From Planococcus beigongshangi (GTDB taxonomy: Bacteria; Bacillota; Bacilli; Bacillales_A; Planococcaceae): 64,000 nucleotides of DNA. Positions 13,738-22,257 of this stretch are shown here, in pieces. The notes beneath the pieces were generated by a model that was not told the DNA's origin, made no database searches, and worked only from the letters and a program-made list of their open reading frames with translations. How positions within the stretch are numbered: position 1 is the stretch's first letter; every line of letters begins with the position of its first letter. The position numbers and the translations under genes were made by a program. The stretch lies in contig NZ_JADHDU010000001.1 of assembly GCF_016820495.1 (NCBI RefSeq), forward strand, positions 682,257-746,256. The letters are read 5' to 3'.

Positions 13738-14628
13738 ATGAATAAACATATAGGATTTATTGGATTAGGCATTATGGGGAAACCGATGGCATTGAATTTA
13801 CTGAAGGCAGGATTCAATCTGACAGTCAATGACCTCAACAAAGAAAGTGTTAATACGTTAGTGGAGGCAGGGGCGAAAGAAGGCACATCTGCTGAAATGG
13901 GAACAGAATGTGATGTAGTCATTACAATGCTGCCGGCATCACAGCATGTGAAACAAGTCGTGCTCGGTGAAAATGGGCTTTTAACAACAGCAAAAAAAGG
14001 CTTGATCATCATTGATATGAGTTCGATTTCTCCAGTGGTGTCAGTTGAAATCGCCGATGAAGCAGCAACATATGGTGTAGAAATGCTGGATGCACCGGTG
14101 AGCGGAGGAGAAGTGAAAGCGATCGATGGAACGCTTGCGATCATGGTGGGCGGAAAGGAAACCGTTTTCGATTCCGTTAAGCCGATTTTGGATGCTGTCG
14201 GAGCAGAAGTCACGCTTGTCGGCAAAAATGGCAGCGGTGTCACAGCTAAATTAGCCAATCAGATTATCGTCAATTTAAATATTGCGGCGATGTCAGAAGC
14301 GCTCGTCCTTGCCGCTAAAGCCGGAATAGATGTAGAGAAGATGTATCAGGCCATCCGGGGCGGACTTGCTGGAAGTGCAGTCCTGGATGCGAAAGTGCCA
14401 TTGATCCTCGACCGGAATTTTGTAGCCGGCGGGCGTATCGACATCAATTTGAAAGACATGACGAATGTAATGGAAACGGCCCATGATATTGGTGTACCGC
14501 TACCACTTTCCAGCCAGCTTGTTGAGATTTTCCATGCGCTGAAAGTCGATGGCAAAGCGGCAGATGACCATGGCGGCATCGTTCAATATTACGAAAAACT
14601 GGCGAACGTTGAAGTAAGGAAGGTGTAA
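13738..14628 (+). CDS. garR: 2-hydroxy-3-oxopropionate (tartronate semialdehyde) reductase-like dehydrogenase
   Basis: 296 residues, beta-hydroxyacid dehydrogenase family. The Rossmann motif GFIGLGIMG is at residues 5-13, LDAPVSGGE binds substrate, and the catalytic lysine K171 is in KLANQ. Long stretches match what I recall of E. coli GarR (ITMLP, IDMSSI, YQAIRGGLAGS, YYEKLA), closer than to L-threonate dehydrogenase LtnD, but the two are paralogous. The expected reaction is tartronate semialdehyde to glycerate with NAD(P)H. The ATG at 13738 follows AAAGGAG; a longer frame from 13690 has no such site. First gene of the operon. Confidence 0.85.
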   Translation: MNKHIGFIGLGIMGKPMALNLLKAGFNLTVNDLNKESVNTLVEAGAKEGTSAEMGTECDVVITMLPASQHVKQVVLGENGLLTTAKKGLIIIDMSSISPVVSVEIADEAATYGVEMLDAPVSGGEVKAIDGTLAIMVGGKETVFDSVKPILDAVGAEVTLVGKNGSGVTAKLANQIIVNLNIAAMSEALVLAAKAGIDVEKMYQAIRGGLAGSAVLDAKVPLILDRNFVAGGRIDINLKDMTNVMETAHDIGVPLPLSSQLVEIFHALKVDGKAADDHGGIVQYYEKLANVEVRKV

Positions 14629-14634
14629 AGGACA

Positions 14635-16074
14635 GTGGAGAAATATACGCGTTTAAAGGCTGCAGAAACATTGGCGAATCTTCCGGCCATTCCAGATGAA
14701 GCGATGCTTGATGATTTATTGGCAAATGCATTAAAGGATTTCAATAAAAAGATCATCGTTTTGGATGATGATCCAACCGGAGTGCAGACTGTCCACGGCG
14801 TCTCGGTTTATACCGACTGGACAGCTGAAAGCATCGAAGCCGGTTTTAGCGAAGAGAATTCGATGTTTTTCATTCTGACAAATTCAAGAGGCTTTACCGC
14901 TGAAGAAACAAAACGGGCTCATGAGGCAATTGCCACGGCCATCCAAAAAACTGCAGAAGCGCAGGATAAAGAGTATATTATCATCAGCCGCGGAGATTCT
15001 ACGTTGCGCGGGCATTACCCGCTGGAGACGGAAGTATTGAAAAATACGGTTGAAATAAAATCCGATGAGCTTTTCGATGGTGAAGTCATCATGCCATTTT
15101 TCAAGGAAGGCGGACGCTTCACGATCGGGAACGTCCATTATGTACAGGAAGAGAATGAGTTGATCCCAGCCGGTGACACGGAATTCGCAAAAGACCGGAC
15201 ATTCGGCTATACTTCCTCACATCTTGGTGACTGGGCGGAAGAAAAATCAAAGGGTGCTTTTAAGGCTTCCGATGCGGTTTATCTTTCATTGGAAGACATC
15301 CGCAATTTGAATATTGAAGGTCTGACGAGTCAGCTTATGGCAGTTGAAGACTTCAATAAAGTGATTGTGAATGCAACAGAATACGCTGACGTAAAAGTTG
15401 TCGTCATTGCCCTCATCCGTGCGATGAAAGCCGGAAAGCGCTTCATGTTCCGGAGTGCTGCCGCGCTGACAAAAATCATGGGCGGCATCAGTGACAAAGG
15501 ACTGCTGTCCAGAGAAGAGCTGATGATGGAGCAGTCGGAAAATGGCGGATTGATCATGATTGGCTCCCACGTAAAAAAAACGACGGAGCAATTTGCAGAG
15601 CTTCAAACATGTGATTTCATCGAGTTTATCGAATTTGATGTTCATCTGGTATTGGATCCCGTGAAATTTGAGAACGAAATTCAGCGAGTGATCGAAGCCA
15701 GCGAAAATTTCATACGAAATGGCCAAACAGTGGCTGTCTATACGAAACGAGAACGCCTCGACCTCGGAGAAGATAAAAAAGAAGAGGAACTGAAGCTGTC
15801 AGTGAAAATTTCCGAAGCTGTAACGAGCATCGTCCAAAAGCTTGATGTGCGTCCGAGTTTCATCATCGCCAAAGGCGGCATCACTTCCAGTGATATCGGC
15901 ACAAACGGTTTAAGCGTAAAGCGGGCGACTGTGGCCGGTCAGATCAAACCCGGCATTCCGGTTTGGCTGACAGGAAGTGAAAGTAAATTCCCGGGTTTGG
16001 CGTACGTCATTTTCCCTGGGAATGTCGGTACGAAAACGACTTTGAAAGAAGTGGCTGAATTGCTTCACGGATAA
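14635..16074 (+). CDS. DUF1537 four-carbon acid-sugar kinase family protein
   Basis: 479 residues. The N-terminal sugar-binding domain has DDDPTGVQT at residues 44-52; the C-terminal nucleotide-binding domain has KGGITSSD at 413-420 and a PVWLTGSESKFPG end block. Known members (OtnK, DtnK) phosphorylate 3-oxo-tetronate or threonate/erythronate. Here the neighbours are a GarR-like reductase and a DHAP aldolase rather than OtnC decarboxylase and OtnI isomerase, so the substrate may be a longer keto acid. The GTG start at 14635 lies 6 bp after garR, with AAGGAAGGTG upstream. Confidence 0.88.
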   Translation: MEKYTRLKAAETLANLPAIPDEAMLDDLLANALKDFNKKIIVLDDDPTGVQTVHGVSVYTDWTAESIEAGFSEENSMFFILTNSRGFTAEETKRAHEAIATAIQKTAEAQDKEYIIISRGDSTLRGHYPLETEVLKNTVEIKSDELFDGEVIMPFFKEGGRFTIGNVHYVQEENELIPAGDTEFAKDRTFGYTSSHLGDWAEEKSKGAFKASDAVYLSLEDIRNLNIEGLTSQLMAVEDFNKVIVNATEYADVKVVVIALIRAMKAGKRFMFRSAAALTKIMGGISDKGLLSREELMMEQSENGGLIMIGSHVKKTTEQFAELQTCDFIEFIEFDVHLVLDPVKFENEIQRVIEASENFIRNGQTVAVYTKRERLDLGEDKKEEELKLSVKISEAVTSIVQKLDVRPSFIIAKGGITSSDIGTNGLSVKRATVAGQIKPGIPVWLTGSESKFPGLAYVIFPGNVGTKTTLKEVAELLHG

Positions 16075-16135
16075 GTAAGGCGATTTGAACTTATATCATC
16101 ACTTTCAGAGAAAAGATTGAAAAGGCGGTGTCTGA

Positions 16136-16975
16136 ATGCTAACTAGTACAAAAGAAATCCTTGCTGCGGCACAACTTAGGAAATACGCTGTCGCTGCATT
16201 CAATGTCTATAATCTCGAAACCCTTCAGGCAGCGATCCGTGTGGCCGAAAAAGAAAATCATCCTGTCATCATCGCTTTAGGCGAACGATATTTTGATACA
16301 GTCGATGTAGAAGGCTTTGCGGCGCTGACAAAAGCATTGGCGGAGAAAGCTTCAATTCCTGTTGCACTTCACCTCGATCATGCGTATCAAAAAGAATCGA
16401 TAGTCCGGGCGATAGACTGCGGATTCACCTCTGTTATGTATGATGGCTCGAAGTTCAGTCTGGAAGAGAACATACAATATACAAAGGAAATTGTTGAAAT
16501 CGCGCATAAGGCGGGAGTCAGTGTGGAAGCTGAAATTGGCTCTGTAGCCCGGGGAGATTTCTCTGATGAAGAAGAGGGTGAGGGAACGTTGACTGACCCC
16601 AAGTCCGCTAAAAAGTTTGTCGATGAAACAGGGGTCGACTTTTTGGCGGCATCCATCGGCACCGTCCATGGCATGTATAAAGGAGAACCGAATATCGATC
16701 TTGGACTGTTGGAAGAGATCCAACACGCTGTTCAAATTCCTTTAGTGCTCCACGGTGGGTCCGGGACGCCGGACAACATCATGACGCAGGCTGTCGCAAA
16801 AGGGATTTGCAAAGTGAATGTCAATACGGAAGTATCGCTGGCTGCTGTATCTTATCTGAAACAGGCTATTGAAGAAGGTAGACAGGTCCACTTGTCGGAT
16901 ATGATGTCCGGCATGCAAAAAGCGATGGAGCCGGTCATGACAAAATTCATCCGGTTGCTGAAAAATCAGCAATAA
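16136..16975 (+). CDS. Class II (zinc) fructose-bisphosphate/tagatose-bisphosphate-type aldolase
   Basis: 279 residues. Zn-dependent DHAP-forming aldolase of the FbaA/KbaY/GatY/IolJ group. D81 and H82 in LHLDHAY are the proton donor and first zinc ligand; further histidines lie in GTVHGMYKGEP and VLHGGSG, with NVNTE for phosphate binding. The family includes IolJ, which splits 2-deoxy-5-keto-gluconate 6-phosphate to DHAP and malonate semialdehyde. In this operon the natural parallel is a 5-keto-hexonate 6-phosphate giving DHAP and tartronate semialdehyde, the GarR substrate (inference). The ATG has AAAGGCGGTG upstream. Confidence 0.88.
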   Translation: MLTSTKEILAAAQLRKYAVAAFNVYNLETLQAAIRVAEKENHPVIIALGERYFDTVDVEGFAALTKALAEKASIPVALHLDHAYQKESIVRAIDCGFTSVMYDGSKFSLEENIQYTKEIVEIAHKAGVSVEAEIGSVARGDFSDEEEGEGTLTDPKSAKKFVDETGVDFLAASIGTVHGMYKGEPNIDLGLLEEIQHAVQIPLVLHGGSGTPDNIMTQAVAKGICKVNVNTEVSLAAVSYLKQAIEEGRQVHLSDMMSGMQKAMEPVMTKFIRLLKNQQ

Positions 16976-17016
16976 CGAATAAAAAATAATGAGTTAATGG
17001 ATCAGGGGGATATTCT

Positions 17017-18360
17017 ATGGTAACAGGTAATTTATTGATTGTAATTTTCGTCCTTTCACTTGCTGTCTTGTTTTTTGCAATTTTAAAACTGAAAATCGAA
17101 CCGTTTCTTGCACTGATCACGGTAGCGATCCTTACTGCACTTGCCATCAGGATGCCCCTTAATGAAGTGGCGTCGACGATTACGACCGGTTTCGGTAATA
17201 CACTGGCCGGCGTCGGGATTTTAATCGGACTGGGTGTTATATTCGGTCAATTTTTAGCGGCATCCGGTGCGGTCGAAAAAATCGCTCAGGCAGTATTGAA
17301 GGTTTTCGGGATTCAGAAATCTCCAGCGGGTCTCGCATTGACGGGTACTGCTGTATCCATTCCGGTATTTTTTGATGCGGCGTTTGTTATCTTAAGCGGA
17401 CTGATCCGCTCGCTTGCCACGAAAACCGGTATTTCAGTCGTCAGTTTTGTCACAGCACTCGGCGTCGGTCTGATCGTATCCCATAATATGATTGCACCGA
17501 CACCAGGTCCGCTTGTTGTTGCAGAAAATACAGGAGCAGAACTTGGATTATTTATCTTATATGGTATTATCGTCGCCATTCCAGCTACTCTGGTCGGTGG
17601 TTATTTGTACGGGATGTTCATCGGAAAACGTGTTAAACACTCTGGTGAAGTCGAAGAAGTGATTGTCGAAAAAGCGGACCTTCCGAAAAAGGAAATTGGT
17701 ACGGGCTTGAGCTTTCTGATGCTTGCGTTGCCGATTGTGCTGATTCTGGCAAATACAGTTTCTCAGTTATTGGTGCCTGGAACATCGATAGCCAGCTTCT
17801 TCGGTTTCGTCGGTGAGAAAAACGTAGCGCTGCTAATCAGTGTGTTTGCAGCAATCATCCTTTTACGCCCTTATATTTCCATTCCGAACAGCCGCCTCTA
17901 CTCTGAGGCGATCAGTTCTGCCGGCATCATCATCCTGATCACAGGAGCGGGTGGGGCATTCGGAGCAGTCATCAATAATAGCGGCATCGGAGATCATTTG
18001 ATCACGACTATGCAGAGCTGGAGCATTCCTGTCCTGCTGCTGGCTTTCATATTCTCACAGATTTTACGGGCTTCACTCGGTTCTGCGACAGTGGCGCTTG
18101 TCACCACTTCCAGTATCCTCGGACCAATGGTAGCTGAACTTGGTGTTTCGCCAATTCTTCTTGGGCTTGCCATCTGTGCGGGCGGTATCGGCCTTTCGCT
18201 GCCGAACGATTCCGGTTTCTGGGTTGTCAACCGTTTCGGCAAACTTACTGTACCTCAAACATTGCTTGCATGGACTGGTGGAGGTTTTATCGCCGGTTTA
18301 ACGGCCATCATAACCGTGTTTATTCTTAACTTATTTTCAGGAATACTGCCGGGATTATAA
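17017..18360 (+). CDS. GntP-family gluconate/acid-sugar:H+ symporter
   Basis: 447 residues with about 12-14 membrane segments. The GntP family carries gluconate and related hydroxy acids; visible family blocks are GFGNTLAGVGILIGLG, IPVFFDAAFV, SHNMIAPTPGPL and LPNDSGFWVVN. Last gene of the operon, 41 bp after the aldolase, with AGGGGGA before the ATG. Coupling to the kinase and aldolase suggests that it imports the pathway's acid sugar. Confidence 0.92.
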   Translation: MVTGNLLIVIFVLSLAVLFFAILKLKIEPFLALITVAILTALAIRMPLNEVASTITTGFGNTLAGVGILIGLGVIFGQFLAASGAVEKIAQAVLKVFGIQKSPAGLALTGTAVSIPVFFDAAFVILSGLIRSLATKTGISVVSFVTALGVGLIVSHNMIAPTPGPLVVAENTGAELGLFILYGIIVAIPATLVGGYLYGMFIGKRVKHSGEVEEVIVEKADLPKKEIGTGLSFLMLALPIVLILANTVSQLLVPGTSIASFFGFVGEKNVALLISVFAAIILLRPYISIPNSRLYSEAISSAGIIILITGAGGAFGAVINNSGIGDHLITTMQSWSIPVLLLAFIFSQILRASLGSATVALVTTSSILGPMVAELGVSPILLGLAICAGGIGLSLPNDSGFWVVNRFGKLTVPQTLLAWTGGGFIAGLTAIITVFILNLFSGILPGL

Positions 18361-18377
18361 TTGGCATAAACCATGAA

Positions 18378-18407
18378 GAGCTGACCCGCGGGTCGGCTTT
18401 TTCTTTT
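18378..18407 (+). terminator. Intrinsic terminator after the gntP-like gene
   Basis: Near-palindrome AGCTGACCCGCGGGTCGGCT followed by TTTTCTTTTTC; one G-U pair in the stem. Confidence 0.7.
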
Positions 18408-18431
18408 TCAGAAATACGCATCATAAATCTA

Positions 18432-18514
18432 TTGACAATAAATTTAGACAGTTTTATACTTTGGTTAACTACTTGGTAAGACAAGGTAGTTAAATTTTTA
18501 CCAACTATCTTGTT
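18432..18514 (+). promoter_or_regulatory. Promoter and inverted-repeat operator of the padR-like operon
   Basis: -35 TTGACA 18432-18437, -10 TATACT 18455-18460, 17-bp spacer. At the expected transcript start is an inverted repeat AACTACTTGG (18467-18476) / CAAGGTAGTT (18482-18491), with a further half-site AACTATCTTG at 18503-18512. PadR proteins usually autoregulate through such dyads. Confidence 0.7.
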
Positions 18515-18542
18515 AGACCGAGTACTGGAAGAGGTGGACGCA

Positions 18543-18869
18543 TTGGCGCTGAGAAGCCAGTTGTTAAAGGGAGTGCTTGATGCCTGTGTCATGGCGGTAG
18601 TGGAAGAGGAAGCGGTGTATGGTTATGAATTATCGCAAAAACTGCAAAAGATCGGGTTGCCGGACATCAGCGACGGAACGATTTATCCTGTTTTATTGCG
18701 GCTGCAGAAAAATGGTTTCATTCGGGGGGAAATGAGACCTTCAGCATCAGGACCGAACCGGAAATATTATTTTTTGACGGAGAGCGGCAGGGATGAGCTG
18801 AGGCAGATTGCGGCTGAATGGGAAGAAATTGCAACACCGGTAAGCAACCTATTGAAAAGGAGTGAATAG
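18543..18869 (+). CDS. PadR-family transcriptional regulator
   Basis: 108 residues, a short PadR-type winged-helix protein. Typical blocks are LRSQLLKGVLD at the N-terminus, YGYELSQKL, ISDGTIYPVLLRLQKNGFI (recognition helix region) and a RKYYFLTESG wing. The TTG at 18543 is preferred because AGAGGTGG precedes it and the family usually begins here; an upstream in-frame start at 18510 would lie in the operator. Paired, 2 bp apart, with a membrane protein gene, a common arrangement in which PadR represses its own operon in response to envelope stress or toxic compounds. Confidence 0.88.
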   Translation: MALRSQLLKGVLDACVMAVVEEEAVYGYELSQKLQKIGLPDISDGTIYPVLLRLQKNGFIRGEMRPSASGPNRKYYFLTESGRDELRQIAAEWEEIATPVSNLLKRSE

Positions 18870-18871
18870 GG

Positions 18872-19540
18872 ATGAGGACAGCAGCAACATTGATCGAAGA
18901 AAATAATGGGAAACGTGAATTGCTGAATGACGAAAACCTGGCTCTGTATGAAGAATTCCTGCTTTACATCCGAACGGATCTGCGGGTCGATGAGCAGGCA
19001 GGCGAAGAAGTATTGATGGATTTGCTGGACCATCTGCTGGAATCGCAGGCAGATGGAAAATCTGGCAAGGAGTTATTCGGCGACAGACCCCAGGATTATG
19101 CAGATGAGGTGATAGAAGCCTTACCGAGGGAGAAAAAGCGCAATGCAGCGGTATTCATCATTTCCCAGCTTTTGTCTCTCGCTGGCTGGTTCAGTATCGC
19201 GTATGGTGTAGTCTATATCCTGCTGTCATTTTTCACTGAAGTGGACACAGCGATCTCACTGGGCAACATCCTGCTTCTCCTGACAACCGTATCCTTTGTT
19301 GCGTTTATCGCAGTCTGTCTGATTTTCAAAATGGTGCGTTCGACTCTCTTCCGTCCGAAAAAAAGCCGGACGATGGAATATGTCAAAGCAGGCGCATTCG
19401 GCGCAGCTGCTTTCGGTATCATCATGCTGCTGGCGTGGCTGATTCCTGAATTCGGTCCGATCATTCAGCTCGAATGGTGGTTGTATGTGCTGACTGGACT
19501 TGTATTGATGGCTGCGGCAAAATTGCTGAGCCGCATTTAA
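18872..19540 (+). CDS. DUF1129/DUF1700-like membrane protein
   Basis: 222 residues. A cytoplasmic N-terminal helical part (about 1-88) with LLDHLLESQADGKSGKELFG, resembling the DUF1129 or DUF1700 N-terminal domain, is followed by four hydrophobic helices (about 93-118, 128-150, 168-190, 196-218). Co-transcribed with the padR-like gene 2 bp upstream. Function unknown; such proteins commonly sit beside PadR regulators. The family name is from memory of the motif and is less certain than the topology. Confidence 0.7.
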   Translation: MRTAATLIEENNGKRELLNDENLALYEEFLLYIRTDLRVDEQAGEEVLMDLLDHLLESQADGKSGKELFGDRPQDYADEVIEALPREKKRNAAVFIISQLLSLAGWFSIAYGVVYILLSFFTEVDTAISLGNILLLLTTVSFVAFIAVCLIFKMVRSTLFRPKKSRTMEYVKAGAFGAAAFGIIMLLAWLIPEFGPIIQLEWWLYVLTGLVLMAAAKLLSRI

Positions 19541-19554
19541 TAAAGAAACATGAA

Positions 19555-19593
19555 GAGGATCCCATCAGAAAAATTACTGGTGAGATCCTTTTC
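19555..19593 (+). terminator. Intrinsic terminator after the padR operon
   Basis: Imperfect stem AGGATCCCATCAG / CTGGTGAGATCCT followed by TTTTCATT. Confidence 0.7.
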
Positions 19594-19742
19594 ATTGGGG
19601 AAACATCCAATGGCCGTTCGTAAACGTGTAAGCAGAACTGCGAACGTTCGTAAATCCGGCTGATGCGTTCACGGATGTTCTTTAGACATTTCAGATTTAT
19701 GCAGTGTTCGGAAAGGGATAGTTTTGCGAACGCCATTTATTT

Positions 19743-19796
19743 GTATAGCACTGATTTTAGTAACAGGTTTTTATTCTTAAGAACGATTGCTATACT
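19743..19796 (+). promoter_or_regulatory. Extended -10 promoter with inverted repeat upstream of the small membrane peptide
   Basis: TGC-TATACT (TATACT 19791-19796) is an extended -10 element without a good -35. An 8-bp perfect inverted repeat GTATAGCA (19743-19750) / TGCTATAC (19788-19795) has its right arm on the -10, so a regulator could act here. Confidence 0.4.
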
Positions 19797-19867
19797 AAAA
19801 TGAATGAATTATTCGTTTTTTCTATTTATATCCAGTTGAAAATAATGAAATGCAAGGAGGAGAACTT

Positions 19868-19984
19868 ATGGAGACGATATTTTTATTTTCTTTAATAATG
19901 CTGATTTTAGCTATAGCAATACTTAATACGACCAAAGTTGAAAAGTTAGAAAAAAGAATAAAGCAACTCGAGGAACAACAATAA
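19868..19984 (+). CDS. Small single-pass membrane peptide (38 residues)
   Basis: An open frame of 38 codons with a near-ideal AAGGAGG at 19855-19861 and ATG seven bases further on. The first 22 residues are one hydrophobic helix (IFLFSLIMLILAIAIL); the remainder is a charged, coiled-coil-like tail (KVEKLEKRIKQLEEQQ). It ends in TAA and has an extended -10 promoter upstream. No known family recognised. The layout, a membrane anchor plus short basic-acidic helix, suggests a small membrane modulator or oligomeric peptide. Real coding is inferred from the RBS and amphipathic design. Confidence 0.6.
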   Translation: METIFLFSLIMLILAIAILNTTKVEKLEKRIKQLEEQQ

Positions 19985-20237
19985 CATTCAAGGTTTTCAA
20001 ACTCCTGACGCATAGTTATTAATTTTCGTTTTCACCACTATCTTTTAACCAAGATGATCGAGTTAAGCATGCGTCATAATCAAGGATTAAACGAGCTGCA
20101 AACTGTATAAGAACGAGTGGACTGACAGTATTATATATGGGATCTTAAACCCTGGATCAGAGGAGAAGCTAAAAGCGAAATTAGTACTTCAATTCGAAAA
20201 TAAGATTCGGTTTTTCGATTATCTTTATTGCTTGTTA
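19985..20237. other. Non-coding stretch before the Met T-box
   Basis: No convincing gene. It holds an 8-bp inverted repeat TGACGCAT (20006-20013) / ATGCGTCA (20069-20076) 55 bp apart. The rest is AT-rich with no recognisable RNA motif. Confidence 0.5.
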
Positions 20238-20266
20238 TTGTAATAAGTCCTTGCAAGAGATATACT
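20238..20266 (+). promoter_or_regulatory. Promoter of the Met T-box transcript
   Basis: -35 TTGTAA 20238-20243, -10 TATACT 20261-20266, 17-bp spacer; predicted start near 20273. Confidence 0.7.
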
Positions 20267-20274
20267 ATTCTAAA

Positions 20275-20570
20275 TAAATAATCAGGCGTTGATGAGAAAA
20301 GTAGATTGACTGCATTTTTCCAAGAGAGCTTCGGCAGCTGAAAAGAAGCAAAAATGCGCAATCGAAAAATGGTCTCGGAGCTTCGGTTTGAACGTTCCTT
20401 TATGGAACCAGTAGGATGCGACAAGTGTTGGTACTTGTTATCAAAACCACAGTATAGGAGCAGCGGCTTTGTACTTGTTGAGGCTGTCAATGTGAGTTGG
20501 CGGCAAATTAAAGTGGAACCACGGGCGAACCCCGTCTTTATCGATTTCGGATAAAGACGGGGTTTTTTAT
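20275..20570 (+). ncRNA. T-box riboswitch, methionine specifier (AUG)
   Basis: Stem I shows AGTA (20300-20303) facing GAAAAATGG, with GATTG (20304-20308) pairing CAATC (20359-20363). The specifier codon in the 3' side of the loop is therefore ATG 20369-20371 (Met). The conserved bulge TGGAACC is at 20514-20520. It is followed by terminator CCCCGTCTTTATC / GATAAAGACGGGG and a T run ending near 20569. Uncharged tRNA-Met should pair with both sites and favour antitermination into the downstream metRS gene. Confidence 0.9.
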
Positions 20571-20592
20571 ATGTTAAGGAGGAATGGAAAAG

Positions 20593-22236
20593 ATGAGTGT
20601 ATTTATTGGAGGGGCATGGCCCTATGCGAACGGCTCTCTGCATTTAGGACATATCGCGGCATTATTGCCGGGGGATATACTGGCCAGGTATCACCGGCTG
20701 AAAGGGGAGAAGGTGCTGTATGTATCCGGCAGCGACTGCAACGGCACGCCGATTGCCATCCTGGCGAACCAGGAAGGCAGGACCATCAAGGAAATTGCAG
20801 ACCATTACCATCAGGAGTTCGTAAATAACTTTTCAAAGCTGGGTTTCACGTACGACCTTTATACGCGGACGGACGGCGCGTTTCACCATGAAACGGTCCA
20901 GCGCATATTTTTAACTTTAATGGAGAATGGCCATATCTATAAGAAAGAGATTGATCAGATGTATTGTGAGCATGACCGGCAGTTTCTCCCGGACCGTTAT
21001 GTGGAAGGCATCTGTCCGGTCTGTTCCCACCCTTCCCGCGGAGACCAGTGCGATAATTGTTCCACCATTCTGGACCCGCTGGATTTATTGGAACCGACAT
21101 GCAAGATTTGCGGGAACCGTCCGGCCGTCAAGAAAACGGAGCATTTCTATTTCGAGCTGAGTGCCTTCCAGGAAGAGCTGCAGGCTTATGTCAATGGAGC
21201 AAAGCAACAGGATGCCTGGCGTGAAAATGCCATCCACTTGTCTGAACGGTATCTGAAGGAAGGATTGCTGGACCGGGCGGTGTCGCGGGATTTGCCGAAT
21301 GGCGTCCCATTGCCGGTGAAAGGCTACGAAGACAAGAAAGTGTACGTGTGGATTGAAGCGGTTTCGGGCTATTATTCAGCGAGCCGTCAGTGGGCTGAAG
21401 AAAATCAGCAGGATGACGGCCCGTTTTGGCAGGAAGATACGACCGCTTATTATGTGCACGGCAAAGACAATATTCCGTTCCATACCATCATCTGGCCGGC
21501 CATTCTAAAAGGGATCGGAGTTGCAGGCTTGCCGACCCACATCGTTTCCAATGAATACTTAACACTCGAAAAGCGGAAAATATCGACGAGCAAAAACTGG
21601 GCGGTGTGGGTGCCGGATATCCTGGAGCGGTATGATCCGGATTCCATCCGTTATTTCCTGGCCATCAATGCACCGGAAAACCGCGATACGGATTTTTCCT
21701 GGAGGGAATTCATCTACAGCCATAACGGTGAACTGTTGGGGGCGTACGGCAATTTCATCAACCGGACGCTTAAATTCGTCGAGAAAAGCTATGCAGGAAT
21801 CATTCCGCAGGCGGAAATTGATCCGGAAATTAAAGGCAGGATCGAAGCCCTGTATGCGAGCGTTGGCCAAAAAATAGAAGAAGGTTATCTGAAACTGGCT
21901 ATTGAAGAGATTTTCGCTTTCATTCGCTATGCCAATAAATACTTTGACGAAAAAGAACCGTGGAAGGAATTAAAAGAGAACAAGGTTTCATGTGATCGAA
22001 CCATCGCCAATTGCATGGTGATCATCACGAATGTCATCCAGTTATTGAATCCGTTCCTGCCGTTTTCAACGGAAAAAGTAAAAGGCATGTTAGGGATGGA
22101 GAAATTGAATTGGCATTATGTGCCTTGTGGAACTGAAAAGATAGCGGACATCAAGCCGCTGTTTGAACGGTATGATGTGAAGCGGATTGAAGAAGAACTG
22201 GAGAAGTTGATAGGCGGGTCTGGAGAAGCATCTTGA
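20593..22236 (+). CDS. metG: Methionyl-tRNA synthetase, second type (MetRS2-like)
   Basis: 547 residues. Class I synthetase with HLGH at H17-H20 and a KMSKS-loop variant KISTS at 329-333. A zinc-knuckle insert with several CxxC pairs (about 125-175) marks the E. coli/archaeal-like type, and no C-terminal EMAP tRNA-binding domain follows, unlike the roughly 660-residue B. subtilis MetS. It closely recalls the extra MetRS of the Bacillus cereus group; MetRS2 enzymes of Gram-positives are known for low sensitivity to MetRS inhibitors. ATG 20593 is chosen over 20584 because AAGGAGG (20576-20582) is correctly spaced only for the former. Controlled by the Met T-box. Confidence 0.9.
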   Translation: MSVFIGGAWPYANGSLHLGHIAALLPGDILARYHRLKGEKVLYVSGSDCNGTPIAILANQEGRTIKEIADHYHQEFVNNFSKLGFTYDLYTRTDGAFHHETVQRIFLTLMENGHIYKKEIDQMYCEHDRQFLPDRYVEGICPVCSHPSRGDQCDNCSTILDPLDLLEPTCKICGNRPAVKKTEHFYFELSAFQEELQAYVNGAKQQDAWRENAIHLSERYLKEGLLDRAVSRDLPNGVPLPVKGYEDKKVYVWIEAVSGYYSASRQWAEENQQDDGPFWQEDTTAYYVHGKDNIPFHTIIWPAILKGIGVAGLPTHIVSNEYLTLEKRKISTSKNWAVWVPDILERYDPDSIRYFLAINAPENRDTDFSWREFIYSHNGELLGAYGNFINRTLKFVEKSYAGIIPQAEIDPEIKGRIEALYASVGQKIEEGYLKLAIEEIFAFIRYANKYFDEKEPWKELKENKVSCDRTIANCMVIITNVIQLLNPFLPFSTEKVKGMLGMEKLNWHYVPCGTEKIADIKPLFERYDVKRIEEELEKLIGGSGEAS

Positions 22237-22257
22237 TAAAAAGTTGGAATTCTTAAT

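Noticed and set aside
12935-18360. Simple D-threonate/L-threonate (Otn/Ltn) operon
   Set aside because: No OtnC-type decarboxylase or OtnI isomerase is present, and the aldolase and GarR-like sequence fit a different cleavage; kept only as an alternative.
20354-20356. ATG as the Met T-box specifier
   Set aside because: These bases pair with GCATTTTT in the upper stem; the unpaired loop ATG is at 20369-20371.
20131-20643. 170-codon minus-strand frame and a 66-codon plus-strand frame over the Met leader
   Set aside because: Both lie in the T-box RNA, whose stem I, specifier, bulge and terminator explain the sequence; no RBS.
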